This document shows, in pieces, positions 6,798 to 8,175 of a DNA stretch of 8,175 nucleotides (positions are counted from its first letter, which is position 1; every line of letters begins with the position of its first letter). The DNA lies in the NCBI GenBank assembly GCA_003139975.1, contig PLHN01000517.1, forward strand, positions 180-8,354, written 5' to 3'. The notes beneath the pieces are model-generated. The model saw nothing but the letters and a program-made list of their open reading frames with translations, did not search any database and was not told the DNA's origin. A program made the translations under genes and the position numbers. The DNA comes from Acidobacteriaceae bacterium (GTDB lineage Bacteria; Acidobacteriota; Terriglobia; Terriglobales; Acidobacteriaceae).

Positions 6798-6822
6798 ACC
6801 CGGATACGAATCCGAGTTTTTT
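6798..6822 (+). terminator. Weak hairpin followed by T6
   Basis: CGGAT (6801-6805) and ATCCG (6810-6814) pair around ACGA; with one mismatch the stem extends by two pairs (A6798, C6799 with G6816, T6817). Six T residues follow (6817-6822). It has the form of a weak intrinsic terminator on the plus strand, but no plus-strand gene ends before it. It could stop antisense or spurious transcription, or lie in the YjbR leader, 63 bases before that start. Confidence 0.3.
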
Positions 6823-6885
6823 GCAGCCTGTTTAGCTTGGGCATTCTGCAACGTGCGATACTTTGTTCAAGACCGTGGGGTCAGC

Positions 6886-7323
6886 ATGACCATAAAAGAT
6901 TTCCGCCGCATCGCGCTCGGCTTCGAGGGTACAGAAGAGAGTTCACATATGGGCAACCCCGACTTCCGCGTCGGCGGGCGCATCTTTGCTACGCTCGCCT
7001 CGGCAAAGCAAGGCTATGGGAACTTGATGCTCGCTCCGGAGCAGCAAGCGGCCTTTGTCGAAGAGATGCCGCAGGTCTTCCTTCCAGTTCACGCCGGTTG
7101 GGGACGAATGGGAGCGACGCACATTCGGCTTTCCGCCGCGAGCGAAGACGTGCTCACCGGAGCCTTGCACGCCGCCTGGAAGCTGCGCGTCGAAAAGAAT
7201 GCGAAGTCGAGGCCTAATCGCGTCTCTCGGATCGAGCCGTTGCCGGCCAAGCGAACAGGCCGCAGCGCAGAAAGTAAAGGTGCTCGCAAAACATCCACCA
7301 GCGCCCGCGGCAAGAAACGATGA
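6886..7323 (+). CDS. YjbR/MmcQ-family (DUF419) protein with basic tail
   Basis: The 145-residue protein matches the YjbR/MmcQ fold: MTIKDFRRIALGFEGTEESS at 1-20, HMGNPDFRVGGRIFATL at 21-37, NLMLAPEQQAAFVEE at 46-60, then a VHAGWGRMGATHIRL stretch at 68-82 and a final helix with AAWKLRVEK. The family has a CyaY-like or double-wing DNA-binding-like fold; its biochemical role is not established. The usual length is about 115-120, and the excess is a tail from about 104 to 145 rich in Lys, Arg and Ser (ending ARKTSTSARGKKR), probably disordered and possibly nucleic-acid binding. I start at the ATG at 6886, with GGGG 7-10 bases upstream and the family motif at once after it; a GTG at 6853 would add 11 residues with no family match. 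The next gene follows on the same strand after 89 bases. Confidence 0.9.
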   Translation: MTIKDFRRIALGFEGTEESSHMGNPDFRVGGRIFATLASAKQGYGNLMLAPEQQAAFVEEMPQVFLPVHAGWGRMGATHIRLSAASEDVLTGALHAAWKLRVEKNAKSRPNRVSRIEPLPAKRTGRSAESKGARKTSTSARGKKR

Positions 7324-7412
7324 AGAGGTTCTGTGCATCGCGCCCGCCCTCGCATCTCCCCATTCCCCGCATCTAAACCAGCATGCTACCCTCGACACCG
7401 GAGACTCGAACC

Positions 7413-8175
7413 GTGAAACCTATAGCCGCGTTCCTGCTCGTCCCCCTTCTGCTGCTGGTAGCCAGTTTGCCCGCCGCTGCTGCCGATCACGGCAGCATCG
7501 TCCGCGAAGCCGTCATCTATATCTCACCCGACACTTCCTCTGCCAAGCTCGCGCAAGTTGAACGCGGACGGGAACTCGTGCTGCTCGATAAAACCCACAA
7601 CTGGGCGCACGTGGAGGCCATGCTGGGGTATGCCAAGGTCCCCGATCCTGCCTTCATTGAAGATGAAGGTGCGGAGCGCAAGACCATTACCGGCTGGATC
7701 CTCGATACCGGGATTGTGTGGCCCTCCACTCCCAATGGTGACCGCATTCTGTTTGGGGCGGCTGTTGACTCGGAAGACGAGGCCAGCCGCCGCCACGGGC
7801 GCCGTGGCGCTGGCCAGGACGCGCTTCGTCTCTATTATCGCGTCTACGACATCTACCCCACGTCGCCGCTCGCCGGAGAAGCGCTGTATCGCGCTGCCGA
7901 CATCAAATGGCAATTCGACAAAGCCGACACGCTATCCCGTCCTTCCGCCCATGAAAAGGAGTCCTTCTACCGCCAGGGCATCAACGAAGAACAGATGAAG
8001 TTAGTCATGAAGAAGTTCCCCGGGTCGAAGTGGGCTGAGTTAGCTGCTTTCCATCTCATCGACAATAAACTGTGCGGCGAGTGGCAGGGTTCTTCCAAGT
8101 GTCCCGACAAGGAAGCGGATCTTTACGAAAAGTATGCGAAAGAGCATCCGCAATCTCCGGCAGCGCCGGAAGCCC
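7413..8175 (+). CDS. Secreted SH3-like and TPR-like repeat protein (cut by right edge)
   Basis: The frame runs from GTG 7413 to the window end (254 codons seen). Residues 1-24 are a signal peptide (MKPIAAFLLVPLLLLVASLP then AAAA, cleavage before D25). Residues about 28-105 resemble a bacterial SH3 domain: REAVIYISPDTSSAKLAQVE, RGRELVLLDKTHNWAHVEA, and TGWILDTGIV. From about 136 on come helical repeats of TPR style (ALRLYYRVYDIYPTSPLAGE, ALYRAADIKWQF; later MKKFPGSKWAELAAFHLID and YEKYAKEHPQSPAAPEA), as in BamD/YbgF-type periplasmic proteins. It probably works in the periplasm in protein-protein or cell-wall contacts; the exact role is unknown. GTG is preferred over an in-frame ATG at 7383 because GGAG lies about 9 bases before it and the signal peptide begins there; the ATG start would add 10 polar residues. 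Confidence 0.78.
   Translation, partial: MKPIAAFLLVPLLLLVASLPAAAADHGSIVREAVIYISPDTSSAKLAQVERGRELVLLDKTHNWAHVEAMLGYAKVPDPAFIEDEGAERKTITGWILDTGIVWPSTPNGDRILFGAAVDSEDEASRRHGRRGAGQDALRLYYRVYDIYPTSPLAGEALYRAADIKWQFDKADTLSRPSAHEKESFYRQGINEEQMKLVMKKFPGSKWAELAAFHLIDNKLCGEWQGSSKCPDKEADLYEKYAKEHPQSPAAPEA

Larger units (their letters stand above)
6573..6885. other. Divergent intergenic region between receptor and YjbR gene
   Basis: These 313 bases should hold the promoters of both flanking genes, but I cannot place either with confidence. TTGACA occurs on the plus strand at 6608-6613, far from the YjbR start and without a good -10. Two small hairpins (6746-6759 and 6801-6814) are listed separately. Plus-strand frames through the region show no domain or signal. 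Confidence 0.45.

Noticed and set aside
6573..6885. Cobalamin riboswitch or Fur box for the BtuB-like receptor
   Set aside because: I looked on the minus strand for the B12-box and Fur-type dyads and found no convincing match.
6717..7217. Plus-strand frame of 166 codons
   Set aside because: It overlaps the YjbR gene in another frame and has no domain or signal.
1..8175. CRISPR array, tRNA, rRNA, complete insertion sequence, defence operon
   Set aside because: No regularly spaced repeats with spacers, no cloverleaf or rRNA segments, and no transposase or defence-nuclease genes beyond the toxin-antitoxin pair were seen.

Overview
The window looks like chromosomal DNA of an Acidobacteriota-type bacterium (Terriglobia-like). 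This rests on two CarboxypepD-regulatory-like TonB-dependent receptors, one of them the large Oar-like kind that this phylum carries in many copies, on a COG3375-type GNAT protein, and on moderately high GC. No rRNA, tRNA or species marker is present, so the assignment is an inference.

Layout, left to right. 1-1786 (minus): N-terminal 595 codons of an Oar-like TonB-dependent receptor, cut by the left edge. 1787-2152: a 366-base divergent intergenic region with a 9-bp inverted repeat near the receptor start, a short tandem-like repeat (cataaaccgg x3), and an operator-like palindrome before the next gene. 2153-2807 (plus): a type II toxin-antitoxin pair, a Phd/YefM-type antitoxin overlapping a PIN-domain (VapC) toxin by 20 bases. 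2808-3134: a dyad-rich tail-to-tail gap without a convincing gene, holding a terminator hairpin for the minus-strand gene to its right. 3135-4070 (minus): a COG3375-type GNAT acetyltransferase. 4071-4217: a gap with a REP-like 12-bp perfect palindrome. 4218-6572 (minus): a complete 784-residue BtuB/CirA-like TonB-dependent receptor. 6573-6885: a divergent gap with two small hairpins. 6886-7323 (plus): a YjbR/MmcQ-family protein with a basic tail. 7413-8175 (plus): the start of a secreted protein with an SH3-like and a TPR-like region, cut by the right edge.

The genes do not form one pathway. The two receptors point to outer-membrane uptake of unidentified ligands; the toxin-antitoxin pair is a self-contained accessory module; the GNAT, YjbR and SH3/TPR genes are housekeeping-like or uncharacterised. 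I see no clearly new multi-gene system. The most notable single observation is that the PIN toxin has glycine where its family has the third catalytic aspartate (the YDA motif reads YGA), which suggests a weakened or inactive toxin beside an intact antitoxin.
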